Notes: generated from the sequence alone by a model not told the origin. Counted from the first letter of the stretch, positions 1 to 9,400 are shown. The stretch: DNA of 59,688 nt from an uncultured Alistipes sp. (GCA_944321965.1 CALUNH010000015.1:1-59688), one strand, 5' to 3'. Numbers and translations: made by a program.

Positions 1-22
1 TTGGGAGCGTACCGCCTCGCAG

Positions 23-77
23 AGCGAGCGTCTTTGTATGTCGAAATCATTTTCGGCATACAAAGACACAGCTCGCT
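23..77. repeat. Long interrupted inverted repeat, hairpin or terminator-like
   Basis: AGCGAGC at 23-29 pairs with GCTCGCT at 71-77. TCTTTGTATG at 31-40 pairs with CATACAAAGA at 57-66, and CGAAA at 42-46 pairs with TTTCG at 51-55, leaving a TCAT loop at 47-50. It is followed by a second small hairpin, GTTTCT-TTGC-AGAAAC, at 78-93. It lies left of the IS110 element and could be a terminator of a gene outside the window or a palindromic element insertion target. Pairing is seen directly; the role is inference. Confidence 0.6.
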
Positions 78-120
78 GTTTCTTTGCAGAAACAAAAGTC
101 CCGAGTTGCAACGAAATAGA

Positions 121-149
121 TTTGAGAATTGATTATTGAGTTAATTTTA
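121..149 (+). promoter_or_regulatory. Possible promoter of the IS110 leader RNA
   Basis: TTTG at 121-124 and TAATTTTA at 142-149 resemble the Bacteroidota -33/-7 elements (TTTG and TAnnTTTG). The spacer is 17 bp, shorter than the usual 19-21, and the last base of the -7 differs. It would start transcription just inside the structured leader. Low confidence. Confidence 0.25.
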
Positions 150-310
150 TAAAAGTCATTCTGGGGTGAACATAACAGCTCGCAAGGAGAGAGTCCTGTG
201 ATGAGCATTTGTCCTCATCAATGACTTTTATGTTGCCGGGGATCTGTTAGGGTGATAGACATCAGGTCTTAAAAACAGCTTCAGTCGAGAGCAACTTATT
301 ATTAACTAAA
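149..310 (+). ncRNA. Candidate IS110 bridge RNA region
   Basis: The non-coding segment before the transposase has strong secondary-structure potential. ATAAAAGTCATT at 149-160 is exactly complementary to AATGACTTTTAT at 220-231. Inside that stem, GATGAG (200-205) pairs with CTCATC (214-219) and AGGA (185-188) with TCCT (194-197). IS110-group elements are known to encode, in the 5' non-coding end, a bridge RNA with internal loops that recognise donor and target DNA. Size, position and multi-branched pairing fit. The exact ends and guide loops cannot be set without element boundaries. Confidence 0.5.
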
Positions 311-322
311 ATTTTATGCATC

Positions 323-1312
323 ATGCAAAGTGAGGTTCATGTAGGAATTGATGTTTCGAAATTCACATTGGATGTATTTATCCTCGAAGTACGGTCGCAC
401 CGCAGATTCAAGAACAATTCGAACGATTTTCCGGCCATTCTTCAATGGATAGAGAAATGCACGAAGCAGCAATCCGCTTTTATTTGCTTCGAACATACGG
501 GCGTTTATTCGATGGCTTTGGCTGCATTTCTGGAATCGCAGCATATTGTATTTGCAATGGTTTCGCCTTTGGAAATCAAGCGTTCCATGGGTATTGTACG
601 CGGAAAGAATGACGTCGTCGATTCCAAACGCATTGCCGAATATGCTTCCAGATTCCGGGACAAAATCGTCGTGACGAAATTACCGGCCAAAGATATTACG
701 AGACTGCATTTTCTTCTCACGTTGAGAGATAAGACCGCAAGAACCTTGTCCGGGTATATCATGGCAGTCAATGAGGTTCAGAGGGGTATCGGGCATGAGG
801 AACTGCCTGAACTATTTGCATCGTATGACGCCATAATAACTGCCTTGAAATCGGAAATCAAGAAAATAGAAGCGACTATCAAGCATATAATCAACAACAA
901 CCCAGATATTAAAACCTCTTTCAAATTGGTGACCTCGCTAAAAGGCGTAAGTCTTATCGTGGGAACATACATGATCGTATACACCTGTAATTTTACCAAA
1001 TTTGCAAACTGGCGAAAATTCGCATGCTACTGCGGTATAGCGCCGTTCAGTAATCAGTCCGGGATCAGTGTCAAAGGCCCTGCACAAGTAAGTCCCATCG
1101 CCAATAAACAACTGAAACGATTGCTCCATTTAGCGGCGGTAAGTGCGGCTTCGCACGACCCGGAACTGCGGGAGTATTATATCCGCAGGCAGTCGGAAGG
1201 AAAATCGAAGATGAGCACGCTCAACATAATCCGTAACAAGGTAGTTGCCAGAGCATTCGCTATTGTAAAACGAGGGACTCCGTATGTGAACATCAGACAA
1301 TATGCGACCTGA
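323..1312 (+). CDS. IS110-family transposase
   Basis: Complete 329-aa recombinase of the IS110/IS116/IS902 type, the usual length for the family. The N-terminal RuvC-like DEDD domain is visible: D in GIDVSKFTLDVF near residue 9, E in CFEHTGVY, and the KNDVVDSKRIAEYA motif with its two acidic residues. The C-terminal Tnp domain carries CGIAPFSNQSG, whose serine (about residue 246) aligns with the family's catalytic serine. Members cut and join DNA under bridge-RNA guidance and usually lack terminal inverted repeats. The gene looks intact. The long 5' non-coding region and short 3' end suggest the IS110 rather than the IS1111 subgroup. It sits inside the remains of a conjugative element. Confidence 0.95.
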   Translation: MQSEVHVGIDVSKFTLDVFILEVRSHRRFKNNSNDFPAILQWIEKCTKQQSAFICFEHTGVYSMALAAFLESQHIVFAMVSPLEIKRSMGIVRGKNDVVDSKRIAEYASRFRDKIVVTKLPAKDITRLHFLLTLRDKTARTLSGYIMAVNEVQRGIGHEELPELFASYDAIITALKSEIKKIEATIKHIINNNPDIKTSFKLVTSLKGVSLIVGTYMIVYTCNFTKFANWRKFACYCGIAPFSNQSGISVKGPAQVSPIANKQLKRLLHLAAVSAASHDPELREYYIRRQSEGKSKMSTLNIIRNKVVARAFAIVKRGTPYVNIRQYAT

Positions 1313-1685
1313 TAAGAAAATTTCCATATAACTATTTAAACATTAATATATTGGCCATATAAACCCTTTAATAGCAATCTTTCGGAAACAAAATTTTTCC
1401 CGCTTTTTCTTGCTTTTGAACTTAGGATGCTCCCGTCAGGCGACGGGTACAGTTCCGGCATTCGCAAAGGACAATTCCTCTTCCTGAAAAAGCATCTCCG
1501 AAACGAAAAATCACGGGCGGATTCTCCGCTGCAATATTACGAGGATCTTCAGGGATTAAAAAGCGCGGTTGTCGGCCATGCAAGGCCTCCGAAGGACATC
1601 GGGAATCAACCCCCGAAAACTGCATTACCTTGCAGGCAAACGTCCAACAATCCATCCATGAAACTGCTATTGTATTTGTTCATTG
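1313..1685. other. Non-coding stretch between the IS110 element and the traA remnant
   Basis: The first 80 bases are very AT-rich and probably include the IS right end. TCTTTCGGAAACAAAA at 1378-1393 imperfectly repeats TCTTTGCAGAAACAAAA at 81-97 on the other side of the IS. The remainder has only short open frames with no recognisable domain and is likely leader or mobilization DNA of the conjugative element. Confidence 0.4.
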
Positions 1686-1806
1686 ATCCTGCTTTTCAGG
1701 ATTTCGGGAACAGCTTCCGTCATCTGTTCCTTCACGATGAAATGCTTCCCTTTGTTCGTGCCGGACCTTATTCCTGAATTCACGAACTCGGGAGTTCGTG
1801 CGTGAA
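1686..1806. repeat. Cluster of three inverted repeats upstream of the traA remnant
   Basis: ATCCTG-CTTTT-CAGGAT at 1686-1702, GGAACAG-10 nt-CTGTTCC at 1707-1730, and CACGAACTC-GG-GAGTTCGTG at 1781-1800, the last flanked by TTCACG/CGTGAA (1779-1784 and 1801-1806). All are read directly. In conjugative elements the region just before traA often carries regulatory or transfer-origin sequences, so an operator or oriT role is possible but unproven. Confidence 0.45.
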
Positions 1807-1856
1807 CGCACTCTTGAACAAACTTGTTAAATCGCGCCTTCCTGAAGAAATAAATT

Positions 1857-2048
1857 ATGGAAAACACACCTGTAAGCATTGCCGTATGCAATCAAAAAGG
1901 CGGCGTCGGAAAATCAACCTTCACCGTTCTGCTTGCCAGCCATCTCCACTATACCTTGCAACGGGACGTGCTGGTGGTCGACTGTGACTATCCCCTAATC
2001 GTACCCAAGAATCGGATATCAAATTTATTGAATCTTATTTTGAGATGA
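1857..2048 (+). pseudogene. Truncated TraA/ParA-type ATPase of a conjugative element
   Basis: The frame opens with a ParA/MinD-like N-terminus: SIAVCNQKGGVGKST contains the deviant Walker A motif KGGVGKST, and VLVVDCDYP is the following hydrophobic strand ending in acidic residues. This matches TraA-type ATPases at the head of Bacteroidota conjugative-transposon transfer operons (normally about 250 aa). Homology stops near 1995; the last 15 or so codons (to ILR) are low-complexity AT-rich sequence, and no switch or Walker B region follows. Only 63 codons remain, so the product is very unlikely to work. The break suggests a deletion joining traA to an element end. Confidence 0.75.
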
Positions 2049-2069
2049 GAAACATATAACGTATCTTTG
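2039..2069 (+). promoter_or_regulatory. Bacteroidota-type promoter facing right
   Basis: TTTG at 2039-2042, a 19-bp spacer, and TATCTTTG at 2062-2069 match the -33/-7 consensus exactly. No open frame follows. It probably served a gene lost from the conjugative element, perhaps at its integrase end, and now reads toward the tRNA-like fragment and the terminator at 2273-2307. Confidence 0.55.
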
Positions 2070-2177
2070 CTTTGTAGCAAGGGAAAGTATTGAGACGTAA
2101 AATTACTCCAACAAATCAGTGACCCAACAACGAAGCATCAGCTACAACACATTGATATATAGAGGTAAATAATCATA

Positions 2178-2200
2178 GGTTCGAGTCCCTTCTTCCACCC
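2178..2200 (+). other. tRNA 3'-end-like sequence, probable attachment-site remnant
   Basis: GGTTCGAGTCCC followed by TTCTTCCACCC has the look of a T-loop (TTCGAGT), the 3' side of a T-stem and an acceptor strand. The sequence to the left does not complete a T-stem or any tRNA body. That is expected for the far copy of a tRNA 3' end duplicated when an integrative element enters a tRNA or tmRNA gene. The intact RNA gene would lie left of the window. Inference from pattern only. Confidence 0.45.
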
Positions 2201-2272
2201 CAGGAACGCCGGAGAGAGATGGGGGGGGGTGAACAGACGTAAAAAGCACCTCCGAAAATCCAACTCAAAGTA

Positions 2273-2307
2273 AAAAAGCCTTACATAAATGACATGTAAG
2301 GCTTTTT
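2273..2307. terminator. Bidirectional intrinsic terminator
   Basis: A perfect 14-bp stem (2273-2286 with 2294-2307) and a 7-nt loop AAATGAC, with an A-run on the left arm and a T-run on the right. It would stop transcription from the mobile scar before the PUL regulator; it may be the native terminator of the tRNA-like gene. Confidence 0.85.
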
Positions 2308-2420
2308 CGTTTTAATGGCATGTTCATTTTTCTTTTTGCCGGAATGCCGGACATCTCTTTCATCGGATTCAATACGGAATTTATAGAATCGACCCGGTAG
2401 CATTTCTCCAGGAAATGAAT

Positions 2421-2428
2421 TAACTTTG
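2421..2428 (+). promoter_or_regulatory. Candidate -7 element of the first HTCS gene
   Basis: TAACTTTG matches TAnnTTTG and lies 69 bp before the chosen start. No good TTTG is present 19-21 bp upstream, so the promoter is partial. Confidence 0.4.
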
Positions 2429-2496
2429 CCTGTAAGGCTGCCTGCCAACGCATATCGAAGCGTTTGCGCGGCCGCTTCCTGATCGAGACAGACACC

Positions 2497-5400
2497 ATGA
2501 AAAGATTTTTGACATCCATACTCCCTGCCCTTGCATTTTGGATCCAGGCACAGGCCTCGGAACACCTGCTCTGGAAAAACATCTCCGTCGGCAACATGCC
2601 GATGGCCGTTCACTCCATTACCCGCACCGAAAACGGGCTGATCTGGCTGGGAACCGATTACGGCCTTTTCGGTTATGACGGCTACAAGATATACGGGTAT
2701 GGCCCGGACAACGGATTCCCCGGATGCCAGATCTATGGAGTCGAAGCCCGCAACGGAACGCTCTATCTCGGTACGAACAACGGATTGCAGATCCTCGATA
2801 CCCGATCGGGGACGGTGCGATACCCGGCAGCCGATCACAACCCTTCCGAGATCCGCGCCATGATCTCCGCAGACCACAAGCTATGGATCGGAGCCCTGTC
2901 CGGACTGTACGAGTACGATTTCCAGTCGAACGAACTGCGGAAATGCCCGCTGGAACTGCCCCACGATGCCGTATACGCCCTTTTATACGACCGGGGATGT
3001 CTCTACGTCGGGACCTATCGAGGGCTGTGCCGATACAATCTCCCGGACAACCGGATCGAACCGATCTGGCTGGAATACCGGGGAACGGACAAATCCTCGA
3101 TTTTCGTCAACGCGCTGGCCCTCGATCCCGGGAATCGAATCCTTTATGTCGGCACCGAAGGCAGCCTGCTCACTTATGACCTGTCGGCACAGCGCGTCGT
3201 GGCCGAAACCTTGAAAGGCAATTCGGTCAAATCCCTGCAACTCTGTGCCGACGGTATGCTGGCCGGGACCGACAACGGGCTGTATCTCCTCAACGAGCAG
3301 GAAGCAACGCTGTACCGGCACGATTCACGCATTCCGGGCTCCATTGCCAACAACATCATCTGGTCGCTGAAGGTCGATGCCGAAGGCAACCTGCTGGCCG
3401 GAACCGATACGGGGCTTTCGATCACCAACACGACTGCCGGGCTGAACATCATCCAGTTGAGCACCCTGACCGGACGCGGCGACGGCAACCAGATCTCCTC
3501 CATGCTGCGCGACACGGACGGCGCCCTGTGGCTGGGCGGGCCCAACGGCATCATCCGCACGGCGGACGAGGGGGCCGAATGGTTCCTGCCCGGAAGTGCG
3601 AACAGCGGACTTTCCCACAACCGCATCCGCGACATCTTCCAGGACCGCAACGGAACGGTCTGGGTGGCAACCGACGGCGGACTGAACCGCTTCGACAAAC
3701 GCCGCCGCCGGTTTGAGAGTTTCCATATCGAAGATGCCGACGCGAGATACAATGCCAACTGGTGCTACAGCATCGTCGAGGATGCCGACGCACACCTCTG
3801 GGTGGGCAGCTACCTGGGCGGCATCATGGCCGTGGATCCCGCGACGCTGAAAACCGGCGGGGTATGCCGGGCGCTGCAAACAGTCAATACGGAGACGGGG
3901 CTGCCCAACAATCTGGTCAACCGGATCGCCCTGGACAGCCGGGGTGTCCTGTGGACCATTCTTTTCCGGGACGACTCCCTGATCCGGCTCGACAACGGCC
4001 GCCAACAGCGCATCAGCGTAAAGGAGCTGACCGGCAACTACCCCAACACGCTCTACATCGACCCGGACGATGAAATCTGGGTTGGGGCGACCGACAAACT
4101 CCTGCGGGTGTCGCAGGAGATGGACCAGACCCGCGTATACCGGCTTCCGACCAGCGGATCGGGAAGCGACAACATCATCGACCTGGAAAAGGTCGGGGCT
4201 GACCTGTGGATCGTCACCTCGACCGGTGTATGGACGTTGGACACCGATTCGGGCGAAGTCAACCTGCTGCCCGTTCCCGACCGGTCATACTCCTCCATCT
4301 ACCTCGACCCCGCGGACGGAAGCGTTCTGCTAGGGAGCACCGACGAGATCGTTCAGGTCAACCCCGCATGGATCGCCGGCGACATCCGGGAGAAAAGGGC
4401 GAACATCATGCGTGTAATCGTCGACGGGAAGGTCGCGGCAACGCCGTTCCTCGCGGGAACCGACCTGTCCCGCATCACGCTGAAACCCGCCTCCGACGAG
4501 TTGAAGATCGAACTGAGTTCGCTCGACTGCAATCCGGTAAAGACCTATCGTTACGCATACCATATCCCCGGGATTACGGACGACTATGTCGTCCTGCCTC
4601 CGGGCGAGAACACCTTGTCCGTTCCACATCTGCCGTCCGGGCTCCACGAGCTGTTCATCAAGCATTACGCCGCCGGAGCAACTCCGATCAGCCTGCAGAT
4701 AAAGGTCCTGGCACCGTGGTATGCACGCTGGTATGCCATCGGGGCCTACATTCTCGTGCTGGGCGGAGCCACGCTTTCGACGATTGTCCTGCTGCGGCGC
4801 CGCGACCGCAAACGGCTCGAACAGCGCGAACGCGACCAGGCGCTGGTCGGCATCCGCCACAAGATGGAGTTCCTGACCAACATCTCGCACGAACTGAAAA
4901 CTCCGCTTTCGATGATCCTCGGGCCGGTGAGCCAGCTGCGCGAGGAGGTTACGGACAAGAAGATGCGCCACACGCTCGACGTGATCCACAAGAATGCCGT
5001 CCGGATCAACGAAATGGTCCACAAGACCGTCGAAATCGACCGCGTGGACCTCGAAACGGAGGCTCCCGTCATCCGTTCGCGGGTCGATGTCACGGAGTTC
5101 TGCCGGAGCATCTTCGACTCCTACGCAGAGGCGTGGCCGTCGGTACATTTCGTCTTCACGGCCGACAACGAGCCCTTGGCGGCCGAATGGGATGTCGTGA
5201 AGATGGAATCCGTCTTCAACAACCTCATCTCCAATGCGTGCAAGTACTCGAAGGAGGATGCCACGATCGGATGCTCCATCCGACGGGTCGGCCACTCGAT
5301 CGAGATCCGCGTCTCGGACGACGGCGTGGGAATCCCCGCCGGGGAGCAGCAGTTGATCTTCCAGCGGCTGTTCCGCTCGTCGCGCACCGCCGAGATGAAG

Positions 5401-6330
5401 AACGGAACCGGCATCGGGCTCTATCTGGTCAAACGCTACGTCGAGATGCACGGCGGGGAGATCGGCGTGGAGAGTTGCGAAAACATGGGCACGACCTTCA
5501 CTGTCCGGCTCCCCTACGAGGCGCCCGAAACCGCTGCGGCTCCGGCACACGCGGTGGAGCCGGATCCGGCCAGGCCCCGGATCCTCATCGTCGAGGACAA
5601 CCGGGCCGTTGCCGAACTCATCCAGGATATTCTTTCGGAGCACGGCGAGTGCCAGATCGCCTCGAACGGCCGGGCCGGGCTTGCCCTGCTGCCGACCTTC
5701 CGTCCGGAGCTGATCCTCACCGACGAGATGATGCCCGTCATGTCGGGGCTGGAGATGTGCCGCCGCATCAAGGCGATGCCTGCCTTCGCATCGATCCCCA
5801 TCATCATGGTGACGGCCCGGGAGGACAACGAAACGGAGACGCAGGCGGCCCGGCTCGGGATCGACACCTTCCTCTCGAAGCCCTTCGAGGCGCCCCTGCT
5901 GCGGGCTCTGGTGAAACAGCGGCTGCAGGCGAAAAACGCGGTCCGGGAGTCGCTGCGCATCGAGCAGATCACCTCCGTGGCGCCGATCGTCGCCGAATCG
6001 GGCAGCGAACGCCTGCTCGACCTGGTGACCCGCACGATCGAGGAGCATATCGACGACACCGAACTGAACGTGAAGTCGCTGTGCGAAAAGACCGGGATCG
6101 GGAACAAACAGCTCTGCCGCCTGATCAAGAAATATGCAGGCGTCACCCCGGTCGAATACATCCGTCAGATCCGCATGAAGCAGGCCGTCGTGCTGCTGTC
6201 GCAGCACAAGTTCACCATCGCCGAGATCGCCTACATGGTGGGCTTCGGCACGCCGTCGTATTTTACCCGCTGTTTCGTCGCCCAATATGGCTGCAAGCCG
6301 AGCCAGTATTCGGATGCGTCTGATAAATAG
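2497..6330 (+). CDS. Hybrid two-component system regulator (galactan PUL)
   Basis: A one-protein sensor/regulator of 1277 aa. From the ATG at 2497 it has a signal peptide (MKRFLTSILPALAFWIQAQA), then a periplasmic sensor of repeated Reg_prop beta-propeller motifs (many GLIWLGTDYGL-like repeats), a Y_Y_Y domain and a membrane segment near 745-770. The cytoplasmic part has a HisKA domain (FLTNISHELKTPLS, His798), HATPase_c with GTGIGLYLVK, a receiver domain (phospho-acceptor Asp1076 in LTDEMMP) and a C-terminal AraC-type HTH. An in-frame TTG at 2464 is less likely because it puts charged residues before the signal peptide. Such proteins bind oligosaccharides in the periplasm and switch on the adjacent PUL. 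Substrate inferred from neighbours: beta-1,4-galacto-oligosaccharide. Confidence 0.95.
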   Translation: MKRFLTSILPALAFWIQAQASEHLLWKNISVGNMPMAVHSITRTENGLIWLGTDYGLFGYDGYKIYGYGPDNGFPGCQIYGVEARNGTLYLGTNNGLQILDTRSGTVRYPAADHNPSEIRAMISADHKLWIGALSGLYEYDFQSNELRKCPLELPHDAVYALLYDRGCLYVGTYRGLCRYNLPDNRIEPIWLEYRGTDKSSIFVNALALDPGNRILYVGTEGSLLTYDLSAQRVVAETLKGNSVKSLQLCADGMLAGTDNGLYLLNEQEATLYRHDSRIPGSIANNIIWSLKVDAEGNLLAGTDTGLSITNTTAGLNIIQLSTLTGRGDGNQISSMLRDTDGALWLGGPNGIIRTADEGAEWFLPGSANSGLSHNRIRDIFQDRNGTVWVATDGGLNRFDKRRRRFESFHIEDADARYNANWCYSIVEDADAHLWVGSYLGGIMAVDPATLKTGGVCRALQTVNTETGLPNNLVNRIALDSRGVLWTILFRDDSLIRLDNGRQQRISVKELTGNYPNTLYIDPDDEIWVGATDKLLRVSQEMDQTRVYRLPTSGSGSDNIIDLEKVGADLWIVTSTGVWTLDTDSGEVNLLPVPDRSYSSIYLDPADGSVLLGSTDEIVQVNPAWIAGDIREKRANIMRVIVDGKVAATPFLAGTDLSRITLKPASDELKIELSSLDCNPVKTYRYAYHIPGITDDYVVLPPGENTLSVPHLPSGLHELFIKHYAAGATPISLQIKVLAPWYARWYAIGAYILVLGGATLSTIVLLRRRDRKRLEQRERDQALVGIRHKMEFLTNISHELKTPLSMILGPVSQLREEVTDKKMRHTLDVIHKNAVRINEMVHKTVEIDRVDLETEAPVIRSRVDVTEFCRSIFDSYAEAWPSVHFVFTADNEPLAAEWDVVKMESVFNNLISNACKYSKEDATIGCSIRRVGHSIEIRVSDDGVGIPAGEQQLIFQRLFRSSRTAEMKNGTGIGLYLVKRYVEMHGGEIGVESCENMGTTFTVRLPYEAPETAAAPAHAVEPDPARPRILIVEDNRAVAELIQDILSEHGECQIASNGRAGLALLPTFRPELILTDEMMPVMSGLEMCRRIKAMPAFASIPIIMVTAREDNETETQAARLGIDTFLSKPFEAPLLRALVKQRLQAKNAVRESLRIEQITSVAPIVAESGSERLLDLVTRTIEEHIDDTELNVKSLCEKTGIGNKQLCRLIKKYAGVTPVEYIRQIRMKQAVVLLSQHKFTIAEIAYMVGFGTPSYFTRCFVAQYGCKPSQYSDASDK

Positions 6331-6420
6331 ATTGTTATACAAAAATATCACAAATGGGACGGTGTCCCGTATGTTGCATGATTTGTCTTTTTTGTGCGAG
6401 ACGGGCTCGTTCGGGTTCGG

Positions 6421-6428
6421 TAATTTTG
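6421..6428 (+). promoter_or_regulatory. Candidate -7 element of the galactan PUL operon
   Basis: TAATTTTG fits TAnnTTTG, 67 bp before the susC-like start. No TTTG lies at the right distance upstream (the nearest is 26 bp away), as would suit a promoter needing the HTCS activator. A small GGGAC-GGT-GTCCC palindrome is at 6356-6368. Confidence 0.4.
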
Positions 6429-6495
6429 TGATGACGGCCGGGATGATTACCGGTCCGTCCGACCAATTAACTAACCTATCGAAAAGTCACGAAGT

Positions 6496-9400
6496 ATGAC
6501 TGAACCTAAACTCATCGCATGGATGCCCCATTCGATGGCATCGCACTTCCCCGCTCCGGCCCGGCGGCTAAAGGCCGGAAGGGCGTCAATCCTGTGGCGC
6601 TGCGTGTGGATCCTGCTTGCCGCAGTGCTGCTCTGCCCGACAGGCGCATTTGGCCAAAGCACGAGAAAAATCACGGGAACCGTCTCCGACGACTCCGGGA
6701 TGCCGCTCATCGGCGCTACGGTCCAGGTGGTCGGCACCACCGTGGGAACCGCCACGGATCTCAACGGCGCCTACCAACTGAACGTCCCGGCGACGGCCGC
6801 GCAACTGATCGTCTCCTATGTGGGATATGTCACGCAGACGGTCGACATCACCGCCGAAGTCATGGACATCACGCTCCGCACCGACGCCCAGAGCGTCGAG
6901 GAGATCGTGGTCATCGGCTACGGCGTCCGCAAGAAAAACGACCTGACCGGTTCGGTGGCCTCGGTCGGCGAGAAGGATTTCAATAAAGGTATGATCTCCT
7001 CGCCCGAGGCGCTGGTCAACGGCAAAATCGCCGGTGTGCAGATCGTCAACGGAGGCGGTTCGCCGACCGCCGGATCGACCATCCGCATCCGCGGCGGCGC
7101 CTCGCTGAACGCTTCGAACGACCCGCTCATCGTGTTGGACGGCGTTCCGATGGAGGTGGGCGGTTCGGTCTCCGGGAGCGGCAACTTCCTGAGCCTGATC
7201 AACCCCAACGACATCGAGAGCATGACGGTGCTGAAGGATGCCTCGTCGACGGCCATCTACGGATCGCGCGCCTCGAACGGCGTAATCATCATCACGACGA
7301 AAAAGGGTTCGGGCGACGGCCTGAAACTCTCGTTCCAGACGACGAACTCCCTCTCCGCGAAGACCCGCACGGCCGACATGCTCTCGACCGACGAGTTCAT
7401 CTCCATCGTGAACCAGTACGGTACCGACCGTCAGAAATCGCTCCTGGGAACGGCCCGCACCGACTGGAACGACGAGATCTACCAGCTGGCCTTCGGTACG
7501 GACAACAACCTCAGCCTGTCGGGACGCGCGGCCAAGTGGCTTCCTTTCCGCGTCTCGGCCGGGGCCTATTATCAGGACGGTATCCTCAAGACCGACAACG
7601 CCCGCCGATTCACGGGCAACCTGAACCTCAGCCCGACCTTTTTCCAGAACGATCTCCGGTTCAACATCAGCCTGAAGGGGGCCTACTCCAGGAACCGCTT
7701 CGCCGACACCTCGGCCATCTGGGGCGGCGCGACGCTCAACCCGACGATCCCCGTCTATTCGGGCAGCGACGCCTTCGGCGGCTACACCGAGGCGGTCGAC
7801 AACAACGGCGCGCCCGTTACGGGAGCCCTGGCCAACGCCGTGGGACGGTTGAACCAATACGGCTCCACGTCGGATGTCTACCGCGTGGTCGGGAACGTCG
7901 ACATCGACTGGAACGTCCGTTGGGTCAAGGGGCTGCGGCTCCATGCCACCGGCGGATACGACTGGTCGCAGGGCGAGGGGCACATCTACGTGCCGAAGGA
8001 GGCCTACGCCTACTATACGACCGGCGGCCGCAACTACGACTACGGCCCGCAGCGCAACTACAACCGGCTGCTGACCCTCTATGCCAACTACAACCGCGAC
8101 ATCGAGGCCATCCGTTCGAACATCGACCTGACGGTCGGTTACGACTACCAGTTCTGGAAGTACACGACGCCGTTCTACGCCGAGCTCAACGTCGACGGCG
8201 TACAGCAGTCCTCGACGGCGGCCACCGACCAGCGGCACGCCCTGATCTCCTACTACGGACGTCTGAACTACACGCTGATGGACCGCTACCTGCTGACGGT
8301 CACCATGCGCCGCGACGGTTCATCTCGCTTCTCGAAGGATAATCGCTGGGGCACCTTCCCCTCCGTGGCTCTGGCCTGGCGCATCTCGCAGGAGGCGTTC
8401 TTCGCACCGTTGCGCCGGGTGGTCAACGACCTGAAACTCCGCGTGTCGTACGGCGTGACGGGCCAGCAGGACGGCATCACGAACTACGGCTACATCCCCG
8501 TCTATACGCCGGGACTCGACGGCGCCCAGTACCAGTTCGGCGGGAACCCCGTCTATACCTACCGTCCCGAAGCCTACAACCCCGAGCTGAAGTGGGAGAC
8601 GACCAAGGCGTGGAACTACGGCCTCGACCTGGCACTGTTCGACAACCGGATCACCTTCTCGGCGGACTACTACACGCGCAAGACCGAAAACCTGCTGGCG
8701 ACGGTTCCCGTTCCCGCAGGCACGAACTTCGACAAACTGATGCTCGAAAACGTGGGCAACGTCGACTCGCAGGGTGTCGAGCTCTCCGTCACGGCCCATA
8801 TCCTCGACACGAAGGAGTGGAGCTGGACGGCCAGCGCCAACGCAGCCTGGCAGCAGGTGCGGATCCGCAACCTCACCCTGACGCCCGGGGCCCCGAGCCC
8901 CGACACGGAGGTCGGGCCGTGGATCGACGCCTACCAGATGCAGGTCTTCTCGACGGATTACGCCCCCTACTCGTTCTACCTCTACAAGCAGCTCTACGAT
9001 CCCGAGACGGGGCGCCCGATCGAAGGCATGTACGCCGATCTGGACGGTGACGGGGAGATCACGACCAACGACCGCTACCACTGCCACTCGCCGGCCCCGG
9101 ACTGGATCCTCGGATTCTCGACCTCGCTGCGATTCCGCAACTGGACCCTCTCGACCTCGCTGCGCGCCAACCTCGGGGGATACATCTTCAACGGCATGGC
9201 GATGAACACGGGCGCCTGGGAGACGATGAGCTACAACGACTATCAGTTGAATAACCTTAGCCGCAGTTTCCTCGATACCCGCTTTACGAAACGTCAGTAC
9301 CTGAGCGATTACTATCTGGAAAACGCCTCGTTCCTGAAGATGGACAACCTGCAGCTGACCTACGATTTCGGAAAGGTGTGCAGGCATCTCAACCTGCAGG

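Noticed and set aside
1427-1777. Short plus-strand frame (116 codons) before the traA remnant
   Set aside because: No recognisable domain, overlaps the inverted-repeat region, and lacks a plausible start context.
1667-1891. Minus-strand 74-codon frame, partly protein-like at its C-terminal half
   Set aside because: It might be a mobilization-gene scrap, but it crosses the traA start, has no family motif I can name and is too short to support.
2178-2200. Complete tRNA gene
   Set aside because: Only the T-loop and 3' acceptor-like part exists; upstream bases form no T-stem, anticodon or D-arm.
2281-2877. Minus-strand frame (198 codons) over the HTCS start
   Set aside because: Crosses the terminator and is antisense to the signal peptide and first sensor repeats of the HTCS gene.
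4206-6323. 705-aa frame inside the first HTCS gene on the same strand
   Set aside because: Arg/Pro-rich out-of-frame reading of the kinase/receiver region; the HTCS frame carries all conserved motifs.
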